A DNA stretch of 20,469 nt from Lachnospiraceae bacterium (lineage in GTDB: Bacteria; Bacillota; Clostridia; Lachnospirales; Lachnospiraceae). The notes beneath the pieces are model-generated. The model was given only the letters and a program-made list of their open reading frames with translations. It was not told the DNA's origin and made no database searches. A program made the position numbers and the translations under genes. Below are positions 8,301 through 15,039 of the stretch, in pieces (the stretch's first letter is position 1; each line of letters begins with the position of its first letter). The DNA lies in NCBI GenBank assembly GCA_014804285.1, contig JAAVAA010000032.1, positions 27,425-47,893 on the forward strand. Reading direction: 5' to 3'.

Positions 8301-10449
8301 GTTTAAAGGCTGTGATGCCCTTATGGGGGTTAACTGTCTTGAACCATCCCCGTTTGTATATAGTAATGGTATTTTGTACCGGAAAACCAACAACGGTCTG
8401 GAAATCGTTGAATGTTTGGAAAACAGAGGAAAAACGGGCGGTACAGGATCTTATAATGTGGGGCCGGATGAATTGGCAGGAGTAACATCAATTAAAGATG
8501 AAGCTTTTGCAGCTTGTGATAACTTAGCGCAGGTGGATTTGTCAAAAACAACAGTAGATATTGTTCCGGAAGGTTGCTTTAAGGATACACAGCTAAATAG
8601 TATTATTCTCCCAAGTACATTAAAAAAGATTTTGGAAGGGTCTTTCCAAAATGGCGGAGCAAAGCGGTTGGTAGTTTATTTTAAGGGTGATCCGATGACA
8701 ATTGAGGAGGATGCTTTTAAGCAGACACTTCCCGGAAAGGATCAGCAGGAGGTTATTTTCCAGTGTACTGAAAAATCAAATGCAGATTATTATGCAATGG
8801 ATTATGTTTATATTAATTCCAGCAGTGATGAAGTGTATCAAGAGTTTACGGTAGAATTTTGGAATTTGCCGGATTATCCTGCTATGACTAATATGGTGCG
8901 TGTAGATAAGCAGACAGTGCGGGCTGGTGAGGATGCAGTTCCTCCGGAAGATCCTACATGTAATGATCCGAATCTCAAATTTACAGGGTGGAGTCAATAT
9001 ACGAATATCCAAAGGGATACTGCTGTTTACGCAATATATGGTTCACCAAAATATACAGTAGTATTCTGCGATAGAAATGGTAATCAGATTGGGGATCCTC
9101 AGTTTATTGAGGCTGGAAAGAGTGCTACACCTCCTACACCTCCTGTTGTTGATGGAATGGTCTTTGATAAATGGTCACAGGATTATAATAATATCAACGA
9201 AGATAAAACCATTGTAGCATTATATATTTCACCTGGAGAGGCTGGAAGTCACAAAGTAATATTTTATGATTATGACGGACTTACTGTCGTGAGTGACCAG
9301 ACAGTTCTTCATGGTCATGCTGCGGTTGAGCCGAAATCACCTACAAGAGAAGGATATGTTTTCCGGGGCTGGGTACCGGCGGACTTCTCAGTTGTAGAAA
9401 AAGACATGAACATAGTAGCTACTTATGATCCTGCAAGTGGAAATGGCAGTGGAAACGGGTCAGGCAGCGGTAATGGTTCTGGAAATGGAAGCGGAAACGG
9501 TTCAGGAAGCAATGCTTCACCTTCGCCTTCATCTTCACCTTCATCATCTGCGTCACCTTCACCTGAACCCACACCGGAAGTAAAGAAATATACAGTTTCT
9601 GTATCCGGAGGTTCCGGAAGCGGAGAGTATGAAGCAGGTGCGATTGTAGCAGTAAATGCTTATTATATGGGAGAAGGTCAGGTGTTTGACAAGTGGACTT
9701 CTTCAACAGCGGGAGTAGGATTCTCGAATCCCAATGCCACTTCTGCAACCTTTACCATGCCAGCAGCAAACGTAGCGGTCACAGCAACCTATAAGACTGG
9801 CAGTGGAAGCAGCAGTGTGACACCTGCTTCCAGCAGCGGCGGTGGCACCAATACGGTGAATACGGTCAGCAATAATGGAACAATTGTAGATATAACCAGA
9901 CCGGGAATATCCAATACTAATCTTGCCGGCGCAACGGTAAGCGGTGCTACGGATAACTTTATTGTTAAGGTAACAGAGGATCAGGCTGCAACCGATGCAG
10001 CAACGGCAGCTTTGCAGGCAAGATACGGAGATTTAAGCAGAATCAAATATCTTCCCATGGATATCAGCCTTTATGATTCAACGGGAAGAACCAAGATTGC
10101 GGATACTTCGGGAATTTCGGTGAATTTGACGCTTCCTCTGCCGGATGATCTGATTCAGTATGCAGGAAATAACCGTGTGGCGGCTATATCTGGCGGTGAG
10201 CTTGAGGATTTGAACGTCAGATTTACTACGGTAGGCGGTGTGCCATGTGTGAATTTTACAGCAACCCATTTTTCACCCTATGTGATCTATGTAGATACTG
10301 CAAACTTGTCAGATGCGGTGATAGACGCGACGCCGAAGACGGGAGATCCGATTCATCCGAAGTGGTTCTTGGCAATTGGGTTGGCATGTATTTCTCTGAT
10401 TTTATTCTTTAAGCGTGATAAGGTAATTATTAATACCAGAACGGCATAG
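5347..10449 (+). CDS. Giant cell-wall-anchored BspA-like LRR protein with InlB B-repeats (1700 aa)
   Basis: A secreted surface protein, probably adhesive. AAAAGGAG lies 10 bases before the ATG. Signal peptide: residues 1-41 (lysine-rich start, hydrophobic core, VSA before NPT). Residues about 45-330 form an N-terminal region I do not recognise. BspA-type LRR_5 repeats (pattern I-x-x-x-A-F-x-x-C-x-x-L-x-x-V) occur at about 332-498, 622-693 and 839-1127. The last block is interrupted by six short DxxGN-like repeats (861-915). Three InlB B-type (Listeria-Bacteroides) repeats lie at about 1167-1362, each with an F-x-x-W core. A Gly/Ser/Asn linker and a Ser/Pro linker (about 1363-1413) lead to a divergent InlB-like repeat (1414-1483). 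Residues 1535-1655 are a domain shared with the next gene. The sorting signal is TPKTGD at 1662-1667, then PIHPKWF, a hydrophobic helix and a KR tail. The middle of the gene looks more AT-rich than its ends, which may reflect domain shuffling. Confidence 0.93.
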   Translation: MAKTTKKKNRKLKRQIRKTVGALLMVSAITVAAIPVQDVSANPTDNSTKPIKVAVVDNKVPNTETGYYFSKATSPYESNIPHARSSNDENEKIVYTSGDGNYQFVYMDPSGSGMNKVAVILQYNGGYIKDNSLVIPDSLEAYRKYTDNVSARDFCLVSKDNGFLYYKALVQRREYGDTGELLFTVRDIDDPDGENGKKVVKQTDLDPWPDWNDRAYVDQKTVTDPDTGVETTVDVPHRVDPIMDEQYLPCYYESRDRDDGWGHLRDTQLYYYDGTAPYDDLSKYKPAGGSSDKERIDAIVAYIGAEKVTGENGQWKLDGPIINPKDGVFAGESNIVSLTMSENIRGISDYAFYDCTNLQSVTLNNGLEVIGNGAFAECTHMTVCSIDQFAKIKAIGKDAFYNCRAMTSFTAPNALQALGDNCFEGCATLSSVDFSGSGKDGNTSLRELGYHLFKGCTSLGEIQFPLYYEEEDIDVDMFEDCTSLQKIIIPAGNTKIKIGEFHIAGNGGGYPECYKKGEGWKKFKNTVWQSFYFEGADQSNIHESASEGSVAFKYAGQDLYEKIEYEKDAVLDNPPKIDPETGEEIKSAQVTYQVNSKNELVKFQINTYDENGQTKSYQPENITIPETIGPYNISSIGQGSFNDNCYLKRVTIPASVTSIGSNAFRGCHNLETVIFTDAATITSIGADAFKTQDTTCKDPLYGDDDYTGDEPKLYFVGAMLKDDGTDTETFKYAMNGNSNINNNRQEKFWITCHSGWPTNLEVRYNYDDGTKSGEAQLVGYPRYETLQKNPTEWVESLPYVTSSNKEEYLRKVANATRYYDGDTTVRPTEDETALVDSAVRLVIPASVDSIQPGLFSGYTYDENGEAVQADKKGNPLKTDANGNLIRYDERGNVIKADESGHYDLKKDSDGNDIPLIPIVNPDDKIERILINGVDKIEPYTFKDCTSLTIAEVIGSSEIEDYAFEDCTKLASVTLGTLLQDTGKRPFKGCDALMGVNCLEPSPFVYSNGILYRKTNNGLEIVECLENRGKTGGTGSYNVGPDELAGVTSIKDEAFAACDNLAQVDLSKTTVDIVPEGCFKDTQLNSIILPSTLKKILEGSFQNGGAKRLVVYFKGDPMTIEEDAFKQTLPGKDQQEVIFQCTEKSNADYYAMDYVYINSSSDEVYQEFTVEFWNLPDYPAMTNMVRVDKQTVRAGEDAVPPEDPTCNDPNLKFTGWSQYTNIQRDTAVYAIYGSPKYTVVFCDRNGNQIGDPQFIEAGKSATPPTPPVVDGMVFDKWSQDYNNINEDKTIVALYISPGEAGSHKVIFYDYDGLTVVSDQTVLHGHAAVEPKSPTREGYVFRGWVPADFSVVEKDMNIVATYDPASGNGSGNGSGSGNGSGNGSGNGSGSNASPSPSSSPSSSASPSPEPTPEVKKYTVSVSGGSGSGEYEAGAIVAVNAYYMGEGQVFDKWTSSTAGVGFSNPNATSATFTMPAANVAVTATYKTGSGSSSVTPASSSGGGTNTVNTVSNNGTIVDITRPGISNTNLAGATVSGATDNFIVKVTEDQAATDAATAALQARYGDLSRIKYLPMDISLYDSTGRTKIADTSGISVNLTLPLPDDLIQYAGNNRVAAISGGELEDLNVRFTTVGGVPCVNFTATHFSPYVIYVDTANLSDAVIDATPKTGDPIHPKWFLAIGLACISLILFFKRDKVIINTRTA
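7927..8091 (+). repeat. Six tandem 9-10-residue DxxGN repeats inside an LRR block
   Basis: In-frame degenerate tandem repeat of five 27-base units and one 30-base unit. The encoded units are DENGEAVQA, DKKGNPLKT, DANGNLIRY, DERGNVIKA, DESGHYDLKK and DSDGNDIPL. The Asp and Gly are fixed, and Asn usually follows the Gly. It sits between an LRR strand (VRLVIPASVDSI) and the next LRR unit. It resembles YD/RHS-like spacing, but is too short and degenerate to call as that family. Confidence 0.75.
9431..9510 (+). repeat. Gly-Ser/Asn linker repeat in the LRR protein
   Basis: Degenerate hexamer-scale coding repeat giving SGNGSGSGN-type units, followed to about 9570 by Ser/Pro-rich codons (SPSPSSSPSS). 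It connects the InlB-type repeats to the wall-proximal part and probably acts as a flexible stalk through the peptidoglycan. Such tracts can vary in length between strains. Confidence 0.7.
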
Positions 10450-10456
10450 GAGCCAT

Positions 10457-13252
10457 ATGAATAGAAGAATAACAAAGTCCCTGAGCGTACTGCTTTTGCT
10501 TACGGCAATCGTAGTAGCTCAGGTGCCTGTAGCGGATGTGCAGGCAAGCGCGCTTTCATCGGAATTTCAGATGGAGGGAACTAAATTATTGAAGTATACA
10601 GGCACGGCGGAAGTCGTGTCTGTTCCTAATGGGGTTAAGACAATTGGGGAAGAAGCTTTTGCCGGAAATGATAATCTGATCAGAGTAACTATTGATGGTG
10701 ATGTGGAAACGATTGGTTATCGTGCTTTTGCGGAATGCGATAATTTAAGAACCATCACTGTGGGAGATAGCGTATCCCTGATTGATACGGCAGCGTTTTC
10801 CAACAACAAAGAATTAACAAATGTTTCCTTCGGAGCCGGAGTTAAAGATCTGGGTAGCGGTGTTTTTGCCGGTTGCAGCCAGTTGGCAGAGCTTTCGGTG
10901 CCGGTGGAGAATACTTATCTGTATTATTCTAATGGAGTTTTGTACGACGATGAGGCAACGATTATCTATGCGTTGATGCCTGCCTATGAAAAGGAAGTTT
11001 ATACGGTTCCGAGAACAGTGAAGGAGATCAAAGGATATGCTTTTTGGGGTAATCCTTATTTGGAGAGAGTAGTTTTAGGAGGTGGAATGTATGAGATTCC
11101 GACCTATGCTTTTTCGAATTGTGTGAATTTAAAAGAGGTTGAGATCCTACTTCCGGTTCACGGAATAGGGAGTAAGGCATTTGAAGATTGCGTGAATCTG
11201 CAGACCGTGGAGATACCGGATTCCATGATGCGGATCAGTGACAGTGCTTTTGATGGCTGCCCCAGAGTGAAGCTGAACGCAACACCGGGAACCTATGGTG
11301 CTCTCTTTGCTGCTGAGCTTCAAAAATCTGAGGTGGATGAGATAGAATATGAGGATGTACAGGACTCTCAGGTAATCGAGGCGGGCGATGTTTCTGGTAA
11401 TAGTATCTCCACGGAAGATGTTTCGGATGATGAAAACGAGGTCGAGGAGCAGGAGTCGGAAGCGCAGGAGACAGATCCGGTAGATGAAGAGACAAGAGAT
11501 GATCCTACACCAGAGCCTACGATAGGAGTGGAAACGCAGACAATCAACAATTTGACGCTTCTTGGACAGTCCAGTATTGTATCCGGAAGAGCAGTTATAT
11601 TTATAGACAACAGACAATCCAATGTGCTGAGCGGGAATCAGGCTTCGGAGCAGTATATAGAAGGCGGAAGAGTTGATCTTGCACAGCTAGATTCAGATGG
11701 CATGTCAGAGGTGGAAAGTGGTACTCAAGAAGTGACAGGTGTGGAAAATGTGTTGGTTGACAGGGCACAAAAGGGGAAGGATTTCCCTAAGTACACCATC
11801 GTAGGGGATACCAAAATAGCGGCTCAGGCTTTTTATCAAAATGCGGATCTAAAGGAATACAATATAGAAGATGGAATCACGGAAATTGGTGAATTTGCAT
11901 TTGCAAGATCAGGCCTTACTTCGGTGGAGATACCGGAAGGAGTGACGGAAATTGGTTATGGTGCGTTTTATCATTGTGATTCTCTGCGTGAGGTGACGAT
12001 ACCGTCTACCGTAACAAAGATTGATGCCTATGCATTTGATAAGACACCCTGGATACAGGATGTAAGTGCGGCATCTCCCTATAAGATTGTGGGAGACGGA
12101 ATTCTAATTGCTTACGGTGGAACAGACAGTGTGGTGAATATTCCGGATGGAGTAAAGCAGATCGGGCCTATGGTATTTCAGGATCATATGGGAATTACGG
12201 CAGTGAATATTCCGGCTTCCGTGCAGGTGATCGGTGAAGGCGCATTTATGGGATGTAAGAATTTAACGACAGTAAACGGAGGAACAGGACTTGTCCGAAT
12301 CGAGGACAGAGCGTTTATGGACTGTCCTCTTTCAAACGTGACGATTCATGCATCCGTGGAAGAAATCGGACTTGGAGCCTATTCCATTTCGGGTGGTACG
12401 GATACGGTGGTTTTTGAGGGAAGCACGCTGCCGGTTCTTACCATGGGAGACAGGTCAAAACGGCTTGCCAACGGCCAATATAGGACTTATGCATTTGATC
12501 ATATCAAAAGAGCAGTAATACCGAACACGACAGAAGGGTTGGAAGGAACCATTCTTGAAGCGGGGACTTATGGATTTAACGGAGTGATTTATAATGAAGC
12601 CGGCAGTCAGATTGCTGATAATACGCTTGGAGTGAACAGAAATGATACAAGCGGTGTTACTATGCAGATTAAAAGTCGTGCGATTTCAGATGGTGAAGAT
12701 GCAATGGTTACGCTGGCTGGCGATGACGGTTCTTATATTCTTAAAATAACGGATTCTGAGACGGCAGGAGAAGAGATCACTGCCGCATATGGTGAACTCT
12801 ATGGCGGAAGAGAACCGGCAAATTTAACGGCTTATGAGATATCATTATTTGATGCTTCCGGAACAGTTCCGATAACCCGATTAGGAAAACAATATGCTAC
12901 GGTTCAGTTCCGGCTTCCGGAAGGAACTTCTGTAGATAATCTGCATGTCGTTACCTTGGATCAGGATGGACAGATGGAGGCTGTGGAACACCGGGTACTG
13001 CAATTAGAGGATGGAGATTACCTTCAGTTTGTGACCAGCCATTTCTCACCTTTTGGAGTTTATAATTATTCCGGTTTAAATGGTCAGGCGTATGTAACAA
13101 ACGGCAGCGCAGTGATTACCTCGCTATCGGGAAATAAGGATGATACGCCGGATACCGGAGACCCGATCCATCCCAAGTGGTTCTTGACGGCAGGGCTTTT
13201 GGCTGCGGCGGTTGCATTATTCTTCTATAGAGGAAAAAGTAAAAAAATATAA
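10457..13252 (+). CDS. Cell-wall-anchored BspA-like LRR protein (931 aa)
   Basis: The second secreted LRR protein of the operon. ATG 10457 follows the previous stop by 7 bases, and its AGGAG (10448-10452) overlaps that stop, implying translational coupling. Signal peptide: about residues 1-32, ending VQASA; the segment VPVADVQA resembles IPVQDVSA of the preceding protein. LRR_5 repeats lie at about 46-285 and 448-680. Between them is an acidic Glu/Asp-rich stretch (about 292-355) and a small Ser/Asn-rich segment. From about residue 757 to 875 it carries the same domain as the 1700-aa protein, ending in SHFSPFGVY (THFSPYVIY in the other). The sorting signal is TPDTGD at 897-902, then PIHPKWFL, a hydrophobic helix and a basic YRGKSKK tail. 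Likely role: adhesion or matrix protein anchored by the sortase at 4132. Confidence 0.93.
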   Translation: MNRRITKSLSVLLLLTAIVVAQVPVADVQASALSSEFQMEGTKLLKYTGTAEVVSVPNGVKTIGEEAFAGNDNLIRVTIDGDVETIGYRAFAECDNLRTITVGDSVSLIDTAAFSNNKELTNVSFGAGVKDLGSGVFAGCSQLAELSVPVENTYLYYSNGVLYDDEATIIYALMPAYEKEVYTVPRTVKEIKGYAFWGNPYLERVVLGGGMYEIPTYAFSNCVNLKEVEILLPVHGIGSKAFEDCVNLQTVEIPDSMMRISDSAFDGCPRVKLNATPGTYGALFAAELQKSEVDEIEYEDVQDSQVIEAGDVSGNSISTEDVSDDENEVEEQESEAQETDPVDEETRDDPTPEPTIGVETQTINNLTLLGQSSIVSGRAVIFIDNRQSNVLSGNQASEQYIEGGRVDLAQLDSDGMSEVESGTQEVTGVENVLVDRAQKGKDFPKYTIVGDTKIAAQAFYQNADLKEYNIEDGITEIGEFAFARSGLTSVEIPEGVTEIGYGAFYHCDSLREVTIPSTVTKIDAYAFDKTPWIQDVSAASPYKIVGDGILIAYGGTDSVVNIPDGVKQIGPMVFQDHMGITAVNIPASVQVIGEGAFMGCKNLTTVNGGTGLVRIEDRAFMDCPLSNVTIHASVEEIGLGAYSISGGTDTVVFEGSTLPVLTMGDRSKRLANGQYRTYAFDHIKRAVIPNTTEGLEGTILEAGTYGFNGVIYNEAGSQIADNTLGVNRNDTSGVTMQIKSRAISDGEDAMVTLAGDDGSYILKITDSETAGEEITAAYGELYGGREPANLTAYEISLFDASGTVPITRLGKQYATVQFRLPEGTSVDNLHVVTLDQDGQMEAVEHRVLQLEDGDYLQFVTSHFSPFGVYNYSGLNGQAYVTNGSAVITSLSGNKDDTPDTGDPIHPKWFLTAGLLAAAVALFFYRGKSKKI

Positions 13253-13264
13253 AAAGAACTGTTC

Positions 13265-13307
13265 AAAACTCCCGGCATAAGATAATTAAAAAGCCGGGAG
13301 TTTTTTT
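13265..13307 (+). terminator. Strong intrinsic terminator of the sortase/LRR operon
   Basis: A 12-bp stem AAAACTCCCGGC (13265-13276) / GCCGGGAGTTTT (13293-13304), a 16-base loop and a run of seven T (13301-13307), 12 bases after the stop of the second LRR gene. The next gene's ATG begins at 13308, directly after the T run, and the 3' arm contains GGGAG that could serve as its ribosome site. A near-copy of this hairpin occurs at 17179-17218. Confidence 0.9.
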
Positions 13308-14219
13308 ATGCTTCGGGTAAGATGGCAGGTTGGATGCAGTGATGAATTGGTTGAGTCCTGTGGGAAAGAGGGAATAACAGTTGCCATGTTGGATACGGGA
13401 GTGGCCTTTCATCCTGATTTTGATCATAGAATTATTGATTTTAAGGATTTTGTTAATGGAAAAAGCAAACTTTATGATGACAGCGGGCATGGCACCCATG
13501 TAGCCGGGTGTATCTGCGGCAGCGGTGTAGTGTCAAATGGCCGTTACAAAGGAATTGCACCGTACAGCAGATTAATAGTGGGTAAGGTACTTGATTATAA
13601 AGGAGACGGCTTAATTGAAAATATGGCACGGGGAATCGAATGGGTGTTGGAGAGGAAAGCAGAATTGGATATCCGTGTTTTGAATATTTCCATAGGTATG
13701 GGAGAAAAAGCGGAAGAAGAGAGGATTAACAGACTTATTTCTCTGGTGGAAAGGGCATGGGGCGAAGGACTTGTAGTTGTATGCGCAGCGGGAAATATGG
13801 GACCTGAGCCAATGAGTCTATCGCCTCTTGGAGCAAGCAGGCAGGTGATTACGGTCGGCTGCCATGAGGGCGGATATTTTGGAAATCGAGATCATTTGTG
13901 TGAAAACTATTCTGGAAGGGGACCCAGCCCTTACGCAATGAAAAAGCCGGATTTAGTTGCGCCGGGGACAGATATTATTTCCTGCAATGCAGGGATTGCA
14001 AGGAGGGGAAGATATTACCGTAATGCCTATGTGGCAAAGAGTGGCACATCCATGGCAACGCCTATTGTCTCCGGAGCAGCAGCGCTGCTTTTGCAGAAGT
14101 ATCCTTTTTATACGAATGCACAGGTCAAGCAAAAGCTGCAATATACAGCAATGGACCTGAATGAACCGTGGAATAAACAGGGATGGGGAATGGTGAGGAT
14201 CGACAGGCTGTTAAAGTAG
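13308..14219 (+). CDS. Subtilisin-like serine peptidase (S8), no signal peptide (303 aa)
   Basis: A serine protease of the subtilase family. The catalytic triad is Asp29 in AMLDTG, His61 in SGHGTHVAG and Ser248 in SGTSMATP. The oxyanion Asn is Asn163 in CAAGNMGP. There is no signal peptide, propeptide or membrane segment, so it most resembles the compact intracellular or leaderless subtilases of Firmicutes. The start is ATG 13308. The conserved domain begins within about 25 residues of it, so little room exists for a later start. The only ribosome-site-like sequence is GGGAG 7 bases upstream, inside the terminator stem. It lies outside the operon's terminator and may be expressed only by read-through. 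It may process cytosolic or lysis-released proteins; cleavage of the surface proteins encoded upstream is not supported by its predicted location. Confidence 0.93.
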   Translation: MLRVRWQVGCSDELVESCGKEGITVAMLDTGVAFHPDFDHRIIDFKDFVNGKSKLYDDSGHGTHVAGCICGSGVVSNGRYKGIAPYSRLIVGKVLDYKGDGLIENMARGIEWVLERKAELDIRVLNISIGMGEKAEEERINRLISLVERAWGEGLVVVCAAGNMGPEPMSLSPLGASRQVITVGCHEGGYFGNRDHLCENYSGRGPSPYAMKKPDLVAPGTDIISCNAGIARRGRYYRNAYVAKSGTSMATPIVSGAAALLLQKYPFYTNAQVKQKLQYTAMDLNEPWNKQGWGMVRIDRLLK

Positions 14220-14391
14220 AATTATATGTATTGCGAGTGTATGTATATGGAACTATAGGTATATTGCTGAAACGTATAGAAAAATGGTAAAATATGACGT
14301 ATTTGCTTATAATTAGTACAATAATTTAGTAGTCAAGGCGGATACAATATATAAATTTATCCTATATGATAGGCATACAAAGGAGAACAGC

Positions 14392-15027
14392 ATGGAAGAC
14401 CCAATATATCGATTAACAGGAACATTTTCAGAATTACAGGAACTTCTTCAAAGTCAGTTTGCTATGGAAGAAAAGGCAGCGAGGTTTTCCGTCTGCCTGC
14501 TTATAATGGAACAGCATCAGATGGTAGATGAGTTAAGTGAAACGCATACGGCATTGTGGTATTTGAATAGACATGAACATTTCACTACGCCAGTCTTTAA
14601 GTCACGATTTTCTATTTCTCTTACAGATGTTAAAAAAAATATATTGGATCAAATTTTTATTCAATTTGGTGGAATACTTATTGATGGTGATACATTGGCA
14701 TTTACAACGATATTAAACTGTTTATTGGTAATTTACCGTAGCGGAACTTTCATTAAGAAGGAAGAGTGCTGCGTATATTATCAAGCGTTAAGTTGGAAAG
14801 CAACACATGCATCACAGGAATATTTTCAGGTGCAGGATATCCTGCCTAGTGTTCCGGAGAATGTATGCAGGCATCTGGATTTAATTAAGGAAGGTAAATG
14901 GAAATGCTATTCTTGCCATGAAGAAAATTGTAGCGCTACAGTAGAATCATTTTCCGTGATTTTGAATGAATTGTGCGAGCGCAATGTATTGAAAAAATAC
15001 AATAATATGTATCGATTTACGAAATGA
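14392..15027 (+). CDS. Unknown protein, partner of the cysteine-peptidase-like gene (211 aa)
   Basis: I do not recognise this family. AAAGGAG lies 8 bases before ATG 14392. The protein is soluble, with no signal peptide or membrane helix. The N-terminal half (MEDPIYRLTGTFSELQELL onward) is mixed alpha/beta. Near the C-terminus there is a Cys-rich patch, C172, C175 (CYSCHEE) and C180, that could bind a metal. The last 30 residues (VESFSVILNELCERNVLKKYNNMYRFT) look like the final helix and wing of a winged-helix fold, so DNA binding or sensing is possible. Its stop is 12 bases before the next ATG, so the two genes form a coupled pair. The 172 bases upstream (14220-14391) are AT-rich, with several possible -10 boxes but no clear pair. 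Confidence 0.8.
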   Translation: MEDPIYRLTGTFSELQELLQSQFAMEEKAARFSVCLLIMEQHQMVDELSETHTALWYLNRHEHFTTPVFKSRFSISLTDVKKNILDQIFIQFGGILIDGDTLAFTTILNCLLVIYRSGTFIKKEECCVYYQALSWKATHASQEYFQVQDILPSVPENVCRHLDLIKEGKWKCYSCHEENCSATVESFSVILNELCERNVLKKYNNMYRFTK

Positions 15028-15039
15028 GGAAGACGGCAC

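Noticed and set aside
9431..9570. Possible CRISPR or satellite-like repeat in the LRR gene
   Set aside because: The repeats are in-frame Gly/Ser/Asn and Ser/Pro codons with no unique spacers. They encode a flexible linker.
11147..11622. Several minus-strand frames opposite the acidic stretch of the 931-aa LRR protein
   Set aside because: The GA-rich codons of the Glu/Asp stretch leave the opposite strand free of stops, giving Ser-, Pro- and His-rich nonsense. No start signals or motifs.
13308..14219. The subtilase as the processing protease of the two surface LRR proteins
   Set aside because: It has no signal peptide or membrane anchor, so meeting exported, wall-anchored proteins is not supported. 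Only adjacency suggests it.
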